A stretch of 64,000 nt of DNA from Nannocystis pusilla. GTDB lineage: Bacteria > Myxococcota_A > Polyangia > Nannocystales > Nannocystaceae. Under the pieces are notes generated by a model. The model did no database searches. It was given only the letters and a program-made list of their open reading frames with translations, and was not told the origin of the DNA. The stretch covers positions 303,655 through 367,654 of the forward strand of contig NZ_JAIRAU010000059.1 of the NCBI RefSeq assembly GCF_020073745.1, read 5' to 3'. A program made the translations under genes and the position numbers. Below are positions 38,615 to 47,501 of this stretch, in pieces; within the stretch, counting starts at the first letter, position 1, and each line of letters begins with the position of its first letter.

Positions 38615-39742
38615 TCAGCGCAGGCGGTCGAGGACGCCGTAGAGGGCGTCGAGGTTGGCGCGGCCGAGCTTGCGGCAGCGCTCGGGCGACCAGCCGAGCA
38701 GCTCGTGCGGCGAATCGACGGTGTCCTTGAAGGGCTGCTCGAGCGTCATCGACAGGCAGCCGAAGCGGTCGGCGATGAACGTGGTGCACATCGTCATGTT
38801 GGCGGCGCCGGGGGGGACCGGGTCGTAGCCGTGCTCGGTCTGGAAGTCGGGGCTCGCGCGCGTCAGCAGGCGCTCGTACTCGTCCTGCAGGCCGTGCACC
38901 CGGGCGCTGACGGAGGCGACGCCGTCGGGGCCGGCGATGAAGTTGTAGGGCAGGGCCTCGTCGCCGTGGACGTCGAGGCAGAAGTCGACGCCGGTCGACT
39001 CCATGCGCCTGCGGACGTGCAACACCTCGGGGCTGCGCTCGCGCGTGGGCTCCTGCCACTCGCGGTTGAGGTTGGCGCCGGCGGCGTTGGTGCGCAGGTT
39101 GCCGCGGAACGAGCCGTCGGGGTTCATGTTGGGGACGCAGTAGAAGACGGCCCGGGCGAGCAGCTGGCGCGCGACCGGATCTTCGTCGTCGAGCAGGCGC
39201 GCGAGCAGGCCCTCCATGAGCCACTCGGCCATGGTCTCGCCGGGGTGCTGGCGGGCGATGATCCAGCACGCGCGCTTGTCGGGGGCCGGCTCGCCGATGA
39301 CGAGGAGGTCGAGGTCGCGGCCGTCGAGGGTGGCGCCCAGCAGCTCGTGGCGGCACCGCGGCGACAGCTGGCAGGCAGCGACGAGGTCCTGATGGCGCTC
39401 GTGCGAGTAGGGCGCGAAGTAGGCGTAGTAGACGCTGTCGTGCTCGGGGGTGTGGCGGATCGTCAGGCGAGTGCCGTCGTACTCGGTGGGTACGCGGAAC
39501 CACTCCTCGCGGTCGTAGGAGGCGACGGCGCGGTAGCTCTTCCAGCCGGGCGGATAGCTGCTGGTCCCGGCGTTGTCGAGGTGCAGCGCGAGCGGGGTGT
39601 CGCGCACGCCCGAGGCGCGGAAGTAGAACCACTGGTAGAAGTCGGAGTTGTTGTCGCGCCGAATCTCGAGGTGGGCGTCGCCCGGGTCGGCGATGTCGCG
39701 GACGAGGATGTTGCCGCCGTCGAAGTTGCTGGTGATCTGCAT
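38615..39742 (-). CDS. M14 zinc carboxypeptidase, cytosolic carboxypeptidase (CCP)-like
   Basis: 375 residues with no signal peptide, so cytoplasmic. An N-terminal beta-sandwich domain (about 1-125) precedes the catalytic domain, as in cytosolic carboxypeptidases (M14_6 type). Zinc ligands H and E are in RQHPGETM, the third His in CLDVHGDE, and NPDGS and NLNREW are the substrate-binding Asn/Arg signatures. CCP enzymes in eukaryotes trim Glu from protein tails; the role of bacterial members is not settled. A terminator separates it from the upstream lipoprotein gene. Confidence 0.88.
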   Translation of the reverse strand: MQITSNFDGGNILVRDIADPGDAHLEIRRDNNSDFYQWFYFRASGVRDTPLALHLDNAGTSSYPPGWKSYRAVASYDREEWFRVPTEYDGTRLTIRHTPEHDSVYYAYFAPYSHERHQDLVAACQLSPRCRHELLGATLDGRDLDLLVIGEPAPDKRACWIIARQHPGETMAEWLMEGLLARLLDDEDPVARQLLARAVFYCVPNMNPDGSFRGNLRTNAAGANLNREWQEPTRERSPEVLHVRRRMESTGVDFCLDVHGDEALPYNFIAGPDGVASVSARVHGLQDEYERLLTRASPDFQTEHGYDPVPPGAANMTMCTTFIADRFGCLSMTLEQPFKDTVDSPHELLGWSPERCRKLGRANLDALYGVLDRLR

Positions 39743-39807
39743 CGGTCGAGGCGAAGTGTCCGGCGCATGCGGCAGCGGTGCAAGTTCGGGCGCCGGTGAA
39801 CCAACGC

Positions 39808-39837
39808 AAAACGCCGAGGTCGCGCGGACCTCGGCGT
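39808..39837 (-). terminator. Intrinsic terminator of the Gly/Glu-rich lipoprotein gene
   Basis: On the minus strand an 11-pair perfect stem ACGCCGAGGTC / GACCTCGGCGT with a 5-base loop is followed by TTTT, 20 bases after the lipoprotein stop. It is the most classical terminator in the window. Confidence 0.85.
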
Positions 39838-39856
39838 GTCGTCGAACCGGGCTGGC

Positions 39857-40753
39857 TCACAGCTTCTTCAGCGCCAGGTCGAGCTTGCCGACGCACTGGT
39901 TGTACGGCTGGCCGCTGTCGAGGCAGGTGTTGAACTGCTTCTCGATGATCTGGAGGGGCTTCTTGGGCGCGGGCTTGTTGCCGCCCTCGTCGGGGAAGCC
40001 GCCCTCGCCGCCCCACTCGCCGCCCTCGCCGGGGAGGCCCTCTTGACCGCCCTCTTCGCCGGGGAAGCCTTCCTCGCCGCCCCACTCGCCGCCCTCGCCG
40101 CCGGTCTCGGCCGGGCCGCCCTCTTCGCCGGGGAAGCCTTCCTCGCCGCCCCACTCCTCGCCGCCGACCTCGCCGCCTTCGCCGGGCAGGCCTTCCTCGC
40201 CGCCCCACTCCTCGCCGCCGACTTCGCCGCCGACTTCGCCGCCTTCGCCCTGTTCACCGCCCCATTCGGCGTTGCCCTCGGCGCCGCCTTCCTCGCCGGG
40301 ATCGGGGCCCTCGCCGCCTTCACCCTGCTCGCCGCCCCATTCGGCCTGGCCTTCCTCGCCGCCTTCACCGGGCAGGCCGGTCTCGCCGACTTCGCCGCCC
40401 TCGCCCTGCTCGCCGCCCCATTCGGCCTGGCCTTCCTCGCCGCCCTCACCGGGGAGCGGGGGCGGGTCGTCGCCCTGCTCGCCGCCCTCTTCCCAGCCGG
40501 CGGTGCCGGGGTCGCCGGGAATCTCGCCAGTCTCGACGCCGCCTTCTTCGACGCCGCCTTCTTCGACGCCGCCTTCTTCCTCGCCCTGGCCGCCCTCTTC
40601 CTCGCCGCCGCCGCCCTTCTCGTCACCCTCCTCGTAGCCGCCACCTTCATCGATGTCGAGCTTGCTCAGGGTACAGGCGGGGACCACCAGCGGCGTGACC
40701 AGCAGTGAGAGGAGCGGGAGGTTACGAAGCCAGCGAAGGGAGTTGCGTTGCAT
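39857..40753 (-). CDS. Gly/Glu-rich repeat lipoprotein of unknown function
   Basis: 298 residues. The signal peptide has lipobox VVPAC (Cys at about 27). Residues 35-245 are almost only Gly, Glu, Pro and Trp, in degenerate repeats such as EWGGEEGFPGEGGE; the first part is richer in EEGGVEEGGV. The C-terminal 50 residues are a folded-looking domain with two Cys (NTCLDSGQPYNQC). The strongly acidic tether would extend from the membrane and could bind metal or calcium. I do not recognise a family. The divergent region on the right holds its promoter. Confidence 0.72.
   Translation of the reverse strand: MQRNSLRWLRNLPLLSLLVTPLVVPACTLSKLDIDEGGGYEEGDEKGGGGEEEGGQGEEEGGVEEGGVEEGGVETGEIPGDPGTAGWEEGGEQGDDPPPLPGEGGEEGQAEWGGEQGEGGEVGETGLPGEGGEEGQAEWGGEQGEGGEGPDPGEEGGAEGNAEWGGEQGEGGEVGGEVGGEEWGGEEGLPGEGGEVGGEEWGGEEGFPGEEGGPAETGGEGGEWGGEEGFPGEEGGQEGLPGEGGEWGGEGGFPDEGGNKPAPKKPLQIIEKQFNTCLDSGQPYNQCVGKLDLALKKL
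39980..40650 (-). repeat. Degenerate Gly/Glu/Trp coding repeats
   Basis: Blocks coding for EWGGE(E/Q)G, FPGEGGE and EEGGV repeat about 20 times with variable spacing; several neighbouring 20- to 40-base stretches are identical, so the array has grown by recombination or slippage. Confidence 0.75.
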
Positions 40754-40978
40754 GGGAGTACCGTGACGGAAAAAGAACAGTAAGTACGTCGAACGATCCG
40801 AGCCGAACGATTTGATGCTGCCCGACACTGGCAGACTCGGCAAGGGGGGACGTCCGAATTGCGAGGGATGGGCCGGCGGGCCGGTGACCGAGTCCGCACC
40901 TCGAGGTTGACTATGTTCTGCTCGCGACGCGGTCGCGGCGTGACCGGCGTAACAGGTAGAGTGCCGGGGGAGGAACGC

Positions 40979-41389
40979 ATGGCAGCAGGGCACGCCCACG
41001 ATCACAGCCACCGGGCCCACAAGGGGCGCATCTGGACCTACCTGATCTTCGCCACCGGGCTCGTGGCGGTGGCCGTGCTGGCCAACCTGGTGATGAGCAA
41101 TCCGGACCTGGCGACAAAGGGCATCGATGCCATCGCCGGGCTGCCGGCGTGGGCTTTCCCGACGATCACGGGGCTGCTCGGACTGCTCATCTTCTATATC
41201 GGTTTGAAGATCGAGACCGATTGGCCCGAGCAGTTGGGGGCGATCCTGGTGGCGGGGTCGATCGCGGCCGGGGAGTTCCTGCTCGGCTGGCAGAACTTCG
41301 AGCTCGGGGGGCTCAAGGTCGTGCCCTATGTGATCCCGGTCGTCGCCTGCCTGGCGCTGATGATGGTCGCCAACGTGAAGAGCCGCTGA
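40979..41389 (+). CDS. Small membrane protein of unknown function
   Basis: 136 residues. A His-rich N-terminus (GHAHDHSHRAHKG) is followed by four membrane segments: about 20-40, 55-75, 80-100 and 110-130. The His-rich head could bind zinc or another metal. I do not recognise a family. The start ATG has AGGAAC just upstream. Monocistronic, convergent with kbl. Confidence 0.7.
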   Translation: MAAGHAHDHSHRAHKGRIWTYLIFATGLVAVAVLANLVMSNPDLATKGIDAIAGLPAWAFPTITGLLGLLIFYIGLKIETDWPEQLGAILVAGSIAAGEFLLGWQNFELGGLKVVPYVIPVVACLALMMVANVKSR

Positions 41390-41422
41390 GCTGCGCAACT
41401 CGCGCGCCAGCTTGCAGCGGCT

Positions 41423-41442
41423 CGCGGGAGATCGCTCCCGCG
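41423..41442. terminator. Hairpin between membrane protein gene and kbl
   Basis: CGCGGGAG-ATCG-CTCCCGCG, an 8-pair perfect stem in the gap between convergent genes, with no T-run; a palindromic element follows at 41466-41477. Confidence 0.55.
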
Positions 41443-41465
41443 GGGGGGCGCCCGTCCACAGGTGA

Positions 41466-41490
41466 CTGTTCGGACAGGCGCCTTCAGACA
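41466..41490. repeat. Palindromic element, gapless variant, between convergent genes
   Basis: CTGTTC-GGACAG with no spacer, then CAGACATGTTC. Near matches only. Confidence 0.45.
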
Positions 41491-41493
41491 TGT

Positions 41494-42684
<1,191 letters not shown>

Positions 42685-42690
42685 GGGAAC

Positions 42691-42706
42691 AGGTCCTTTG
42701 GGGCAG
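42691..42706. repeat. Palindromic element, near match, carrying the kbl ribosome site
   Basis: AGGTCC-TTTG-GGGCAG in the gap between the threonine dehydrogenase gene and kbl. Read on the minus strand it includes AAAGGA about 10 bases before the kbl ATG, so the hairpin could block or tune kbl translation. Confidence 0.5.
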
Positions 42707-42721
42707 GTAGAAACGGGCAGG

Positions 42722-43711
42722 TCACTCGCCGGCGCGGGCGGCCAGCGCTGCGAGCTTGGGGGTGAGGTCGTCGCTCATCCTGGCCAGGTCCCAGGCGGGA
42801 CGCCAGTCCCAGTCGCGGCGGGCGCAGCTGTCGTCGAGGGCGCGCGGCCACGAGTCGAGGATGGCCTGGCGGGCCGGATCGGGCTTGAAGGTGATGCGGG
42901 CGCCGGGGACCACGCGAGCGACCTCGTCGGCGATCTCCTGGGCGGTGGGCGAGAACGCGGCGATGTTGTAGATGCAGCGCCCGAGGCGCTCGCGGGGGGC
43001 GAGCGACAGCTCGACGAGGGCGCGGAGGGCGTCCGGCATGTACATCAGCGGGATCTGGCTGTCGGGGCGGCAGAACGCCTCGTAGCCGCCGACCCGCAGC
43101 GACTCGTAGTACATCAGCGGGGCGTAGTCGCTGGTGCCGCCGCCCGGCAGCACGGCCGACAGCAGGCCGGGGAAGCGGACGCCTCGGAAGTCGAGGCCGT
43201 GGCGGCGGCCGTAGTACTCGCCGAGCAGCTCGCCGGCGACCTTGGTGACGCCGTACATGGTGGTCGGCCGCAGCGGGACGTCGTCGCCGACGAGCGGCGG
43301 GAGGCCGGGGCCGAACACGGCGATCGTGCTGGTGAAGATCACCTGGCGCACGCCGAACTTGCGCGCGGCCTCGAGGACGTGCAGCGTGCCGCCCTGGTTG
43401 ACGGCGTAGGTGCGCAGCGGGTCGCGCTCGCCGGTGGCGCTGAGGATCGCAGCCAGGTGGTAGACGACCTCGGGGCGCAGCTCGGCGAACAGAGCGTCGA
43501 CCTGGGCGGCGTCGGTGACGTCGAGGCTCGACCACGGCAGGCCCTGGCGCGCCTCCTCGGCGGGCGGCGCGAGATCGCTGGCGAAGACCTGGTCGCCGCG
43601 GGACCGCAGGGCCTGCAGGAGGTCGAGGCCGACCTGGCCGCCGGCGCCGGTGACGAGGACCTTGCGGCCCGTGGTGGTGTGGGGGCCGACTGGGCCGTGA
43701 GATGTTGTCAT
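42722..43711 (-). CDS. SDR-type L-threonine 3-dehydrogenase
   Basis: 329 residues, an NAD-dependent epimerase-like fold: TGAGGQVG at the nucleotide site and YGVTK as the catalytic pair (YxxxK). The sequence fits SDR-type threonine dehydrogenases rather than the zinc-dependent medium-chain kind, and the adjacent kbl supports the role: it oxidises threonine to 2-amino-3-ketobutyrate. The ATG at 43711 is the best start, with no clear Shine-Dalgarno. Confidence 0.88.
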   Translation of the reverse strand: MTTSHGPVGPHTTTGRKVLVTGAGGQVGLDLLQALRSRGDQVFASDLAPPAEEARQGLPWSSLDVTDAAQVDALFAELRPEVVYHLAAILSATGERDPLRTYAVNQGGTLHVLEAARKFGVRQVIFTSTIAVFGPGLPPLVGDDVPLRPTTMYGVTKVAGELLGEYYGRRHGLDFRGVRFPGLLSAVLPGGGTSDYAPLMYYESLRVGGYEAFCRPDSQIPLMYMPDALRALVELSLAPRERLGRCIYNIAAFSPTAQEIADEVARVVPGARITFKPDPARQAILDSWPRALDDSCARRDWDWRPAWDLARMSDDLTPKLAALAARAGE

Positions 43712-43876
43712 GGGAGGACTGGCCGAGCTCCGGGCGCATGGTGGCAAATCGCGGCGCGCCGCCGCAAGCGGGGCGGGTCTGGCAATCCCTGGCAGATCTC
43801 ACACGTCGCGGACCCGCCGCCGCCGCTCGCGAGCGCGGACCGGTGGCGACGATCGGTGCAGCCGGCTGCGCACCAT

Positions 43877-43892
43877 CTGTCTCTCGGGACAT
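43877..43892. repeat. Palindromic element, near match, intergenic
   Basis: CTGTCT-CTCG-GGACAT, one mismatch, in the divergent promoter region. Confidence 0.45.
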
Positions 43893-44025
43893 GTGATTGT
43901 GGGCGCGGGTGCGCGCTTGCAAGCGGCACGGTGCGGCCGGGCATTCGTGCGGCGGCCGGCGCCCGGTCGAGCTCGATGTCTCCTTCCGGTCGTCGATCGA
44001 TCGCCGATCGGTCTCGTGGAGGTGC

Positions 44026-44042
44026 CATGCACTGCGTGCATG
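44026..44042. promoter_or_regulatory. Inverted repeat upstream of secreted protein gene
   Basis: CATGCAC-TGC-GTGCATG, seven perfect pairs, about 33 bases before the GTG start at 44075. It could be an operator or a leader hairpin. Confidence 0.4.
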
Positions 44043-44074
44043 CGCCGCGGTGACGCGGCTGTTACCGTCGTCGC

Positions 44075-46018
44075 GTGTTCACCTCGCTGATCCTGTCCTT
44101 CATCCTCGCGGTCTCACCGCGCTGGGCGTTCGAGAACGCGTACGACAACAGCAACGGCGGGGACTGGTACATCGGCGACAACAACGAGACCGCGCTGCTC
44201 GCGTGGGGCGAGTCCTACGTGCTGTGGTCGCTGGCCGCGATGGCGCGGGCGACCGGGCACACGCAGTACTTCGACCGGCTGGCGCGTCACATCGACGCCG
44301 TGCTCGCGCAGCGGGACGACGCGCGCGGCGTCGCCGACTACCGCGGGATCTCCGGCGCGTGCTGGCGCAACACCCATTATCAGCCGGGCGGCGAGCCGTA
44401 TTGCTACGCGGTGCACTCGGGGATGCTCGTCTATCCGATGGTCGAGTTCGCGCGGCTGGTGGCGACGTGGCGCCACCGCGATGCGCTCGCGTACGACGGA
44501 CAGACGTGGACGGCCAAGGCCGCGGCGTACGTCGCTGCGGCGAAGGAGACCGTCGCGTACCACGACGACGAGTGGAACCCCGCCGGTTATTACGTGTTCC
44601 GCGCCGATGCGACGTTCCTCGAGTACGCCGGCGTCGACCAGCCGCTCAACCAGTCGAACGCGCTGGGCCTCGCCCTGCTGGCGCTGCACGACGTCACCGG
44701 CGAGCCCGCGTACCTCGAGAAGGCGACCGCGCTGGCGTCGCGGTTCAAGGCCCAGCTGACGGCGGGGCCGGACGGCGAGCACCTGTGGAACTACTGGGGC
44801 GGGCCGTACGCCGGCAACGGCGAGGACATCTCGCACGCGGCGCTCAACGTCGCGTTCGCGGCGCTCGCCGCCGAGCGCGGGGTCGTGTTCAGCGACGAGG
44901 ACGTCGACCGCTTCGCGCTGACCTTCCTGCGCCGGGTCTACCGCGACGACGCGACCTTCAGCGACTTCGTCGGCGGCGGCCCGACGAACGACGCCTCCTA
45001 CCGGCCGCAGATCGGCCGCTGGCTCCCGCTCGCGCGCCGGCGCACCGCCGTCTACACGGCCGTGCACGACGTGTTCGCCCGCGACTACGGGCCCGACGCG
45101 ATCGGCTCGGGCTCGCTGCTGCTCGCGTGGGCCTACCTCGCCGAGCACGAGCCCGTCGTCTGCCCGCACGAGTTCTACGTCGTCGACTGGGACGACGCCG
45201 GCGACCACCGGCAGGCGACCGCCTACGGCGCCAACATCCTGACCGTCCCGCCCGACCTCGCGCGCGGCTGCCGGATCGCCCTGCAGGTCGAGGTGGCGAA
45301 CGAGACCGAGGCCGCGCAGTGGGACGGCGAGAAGTACCACCCGCTGACACGCTGGCGCCCGACCGCGGGCTTCGAGCCGCGGAGCGTGCCGTACGAGCCG
45401 CGCTGGCCGTTCGAGTACAGCGGCGACGCCGTGCTGTTCGAGTTCGAGGACGTGTTCGTGCCGGGCGAGGGGATCCGCGTGATGGAGCCGCCCGCGTTCA
45501 CGCTGCCGGCGATCACGTCGCTGCCGCCGACGAGCGCCGAGGTCGGCGCCGAGGTGCAGTACCTCCCGATCGGCGCCGGCGATCCGCCGTACTGGTGGTC
45601 GCTGGCCGACGGCCCGCTCGGCCTCGAGGTCGACCCCGCGACCGGCGCGCTCGCCTGGACCCCGAGCGCGCCCGGGCCGGTGGCCTTCAGCCTGGTGCTC
45701 GAGAACGACCTCGGGCGCGCCGCGCAGGACTTCGTGGTCGATGTTTTGCCTGTCCCTTCGGACACGTCCACCGAGACAGGTCCCGAAGACCCGACGACCG
45801 GCGACGCGCCGACCACCGGCGGCCCCGCGCCCGAGACCAGCGGCGAGTCCGAGACCAGCGGCGAGCCCGACACCACCGGCACGTCCGCGGGGCCCGACGA
45901 CACCGCGAGCAGCACTGGCGGCGCCGTGGGCGAGGATGGCTGTGGCTGCCGCTCGGACGGCGGCGCCGGCTGGTCGGCCGCGTTGTTGCTGCTCGGCCTG
46001 CGCCGCCGGCGGCGGTAA
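44075..46018 (+). CDS. Secreted (alpha/alpha) barrel protein with Ig-like domain and MYXO-CTERM tail
   Basis: 647 residues. It has a short signal peptide, a helical toroid of about 350 residues rich in Trp/Tyr (WAFENAYDNSNGGDW, WNPAGYYVF) that resembles (alpha/alpha)6 glycoside hydrolase or polysaccharide-lyase barrels, a linker, an Ig-like putative domain (about 475-560, DPPYWWSLADG), a Thr/Ser/Gly tether and a MYXO-CTERM tail (GCGCRSDGG, hydrophobic stretch, RRRRR). It may act on polysaccharide at the cell surface; no catalytic residues were assigned. The start is a GTG. One palindromic pair lies at the tether. Confidence 0.75.
   Translation: MFTSLILSFILAVSPRWAFENAYDNSNGGDWYIGDNNETALLAWGESYVLWSLAAMARATGHTQYFDRLARHIDAVLAQRDDARGVADYRGISGACWRNTHYQPGGEPYCYAVHSGMLVYPMVEFARLVATWRHRDALAYDGQTWTAKAAAYVAAAKETVAYHDDEWNPAGYYVFRADATFLEYAGVDQPLNQSNALGLALLALHDVTGEPAYLEKATALASRFKAQLTAGPDGEHLWNYWGGPYAGNGEDISHAALNVAFAALAAERGVVFSDEDVDRFALTFLRRVYRDDATFSDFVGGGPTNDASYRPQIGRWLPLARRRTAVYTAVHDVFARDYGPDAIGSGSLLLAWAYLAEHEPVVCPHEFYVVDWDDAGDHRQATAYGANILTVPPDLARGCRIALQVEVANETEAAQWDGEKYHPLTRWRPTAGFEPRSVPYEPRWPFEYSGDAVLFEFEDVFVPGEGIRVMEPPAFTLPAITSLPPTSAEVGAEVQYLPIGAGDPPYWWSLADGPLGLEVDPATGALAWTPSAPGPVAFSLVLENDLGRAAQDFVVDVLPVPSDTSTETGPEDPTTGDAPTTGGPAPETSGESETSGEPDTTGTSAGPDDTASSTGGAVGEDGCGCRSDGGAGWSAALLLLGLRRRRR
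45750..45791. repeat. Palindromic pair, one exact core (in tether region)
   Basis: CTGTCC-CTTC-GGACAC followed by a second copy GTCC-CGAA-GAC, separated by 16 bases, encoding Pro-Val-Pro-Ser-Asp-Thr and Gly-Pro-Glu-Asp at the start of the Thr-rich tether. Confidence 0.65.
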
Positions 46019-46038
46019 AGGGCTTGACAGAGGATCAT

Positions 46039-46062
46039 CGAGATGTCCCCGAGGACATCTCG
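46039..46062. terminator. Perfect palindromic element between convergent genes
   Basis: CGAGATGTCC-CCGA-GGACATCTCG: ten perfect pairs around a 4-base loop, the longest arms in the family, in the 54-base gap between convergent genes. It can act in both directions. Confidence 0.7.
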
Positions 46063-46072
46063 CGGTCGTCGC

Positions 46073-47425
46073 TCACTCGCCCGACTGATTGATCAGGGTA
46101 TAGACGCCCTGGGTGGTGAGCACGGCGAGGTCGAGGCGGGCGTCGCCGCCGAGGCGGCCGGCCTGGAGGTCGATGCCGGTGCCGGCGAAGTTGCGCGACG
46201 GGCCGGAGGCGATCTTGCCGTCGACGTAGGTGAAGATCTGCAGGGCAGCAGGGGCGAGGGCGACGATGTTGTCGACGTCGTCGGTGTTGATCGGGGCGCC
46301 GAGGAGCCGCAGCATGCCGGGCTCGGCATCGATGGTGTCGCTGGTCTTCTCGAACTGGCCGCTGCCCTTGTTGTCGAACACCTGCAGGGTGTTGCCGACC
46401 GGGTCGCTGTAGACGACGTTGGGTCCGGTCATCGGCGCGCCGAACTCGCCGAGCGCGACGGCGCCGGCGTTGCTGGCGTTGCTGGTGAAGGGGCCGATGT
46501 CGGGGCCCTCGAAGCCGAGCTTGACGGAGAAGCCGGTAGTGGGACCCGAGCCGATTGTGTAGAGGACGTCGAGCTCGCCGTCGCCGTCGACGTCGCCGAC
46601 GGCGACGTTGCGCGGGGGCAGCGTCGTCGAGACGACGTTCGGCTGGGAGAAGCCGAAGCCGTTGGCGAACGCGTAATGAATGGTCTTGCCCTGCTCGTTC
46701 GGGACGACGAGGTCGGGCATCTCGTCGCCGTCGAGGCGGGCGACGATCGCGGCCGGGAGGTCGCCGGGGACCTGGAGCTCGATCGGGCCCTCGATGGCGC
46801 CGCGCAGGGTGAGGGTGACGTAGCCGCCGGCGTGGGTGGCGAGGACGTCGACGACGTCGTCCTCGTCCCAGCGGCCGATGAAGAGGCGGGCCGGAGCCTC
46901 GGCGACGGGGAGGGGCTCGGCCTCGACGAAGCCGGCGTCGCCGTCGTTGAGCCACAAGCGGACGCAGGCCTGGCCGATCGGACAGGTCGCGTAGCCGAGG
47001 GCGAGGTCGTCGTCGCCGTCGTCGTCGAGGTCGCCGAGGGCGAGGGCGGTGGCGTCGGCGGTGCCGTCGACCGGCTTGTCGAACGGGCGGAACAGCTGGC
47101 GGCAGTTGACCTCGCAGTCGTCGCCCGGGATTTGATTGCCGTCGTCGCACTGCTCGCCGGCCTCGTGCTGGCCGTTGCCGCAGACCGGCGCGAGGTCGGT
47201 GGTGACGCCGGGCTCGCTCGTGGTGCCCGGGTCGGAGCTCGCGTCGGTGTCGAGGCCGGTGTCGAGGCCGGTCTCGCCGTCGCCGCTGCTCGTGCTCGCG
47301 GGAGCGGTGCCGACGCCGTCGCCGGTGTCGTCGCCGGCGCCGAGCAAGAACAGCGGGTTCGGCACGGCGCACGCGCTCACGCCGGCGACGAACGCGAGCG
47401 GGCCCGCGATCCGACAGTCCACCAT
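46073..47425 (-). CDS. Lipoprotein with Cys-rich DUF4215 motif and FG-GAP repeats
   Basis: 450 residues. The N-terminus has a lipobox-like VSAC (about residue 19). A Gly/Thr/Asp-rich tether follows, then the cysteine motif CGNGQHEAGEQCDDGN (DUF4215, common in Myxococcota) and seven or so FG-GAP/VCBS-type repeats with Asp-rich calcium loops (LGDLDDDGDDDL, VGDVDGDGELDV). A surface-exposed propeller that binds calcium is likely. Partner unknown. It follows the S9A gene on the same strand after 76 bases. Confidence 0.8.
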   Translation of the reverse strand: MVDCRIAGPLAFVAGVSACAVPNPLFLLGAGDDTGDGVGTAPASTSSGDGETGLDTGLDTDASSDPGTTSEPGVTTDLAPVCGNGQHEAGEQCDDGNQIPGDDCEVNCRQLFRPFDKPVDGTADATALALGDLDDDGDDDLALGYATCPIGQACVRLWLNDGDAGFVEAEPLPVAEAPARLFIGRWDEDDVVDVLATHAGGYVTLTLRGAIEGPIELQVPGDLPAAIVARLDGDEMPDLVVPNEQGKTIHYAFANGFGFSQPNVVSTTLPPRNVAVGDVDGDGELDVLYTIGSGPTTGFSVKLGFEGPDIGPFTSNASNAGAVALGEFGAPMTGPNVVYSDPVGNTLQVFDNKGSGQFEKTSDTIDAEPGMLRLLGAPINTDDVDNIVALAPAALQIFTYVDGKIASGPSRNFAGTGIDLQAGRLGGDARLDLAVLTTQGVYTLINQSGE

Positions 47426-47501
47426 GATCGCAAGTTATGTCAGCACGGCCGCGCGCGTCTACGTGACGCGGCGGGCGCGAGATTGCCCGCAGTCTGCGAT
47501 C

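Larger units (their letters stand above)
43712..44074. other. Intergenic region, 363 bases, divergent
   Basis: Between the threonine dehydrogenase gene (minus) and the next secreted protein gene (plus). It contains a near-match palindromic element (43877-43892), a GATCGATCG tract around 43995 and an inverted repeat CATGCAC-TGC-GTGCATG (44026-44042). No gene could be supported. Confidence 0.55.

Noticed and set aside
39836..40708. Plus-strand frame of Ala/Leu/Phe repeats opposite the lipoprotein
   Set aside because: It is the complement of the Gly/Glu repeats; the minus strand has a signal peptide, lipobox and a terminator that fit a real gene.
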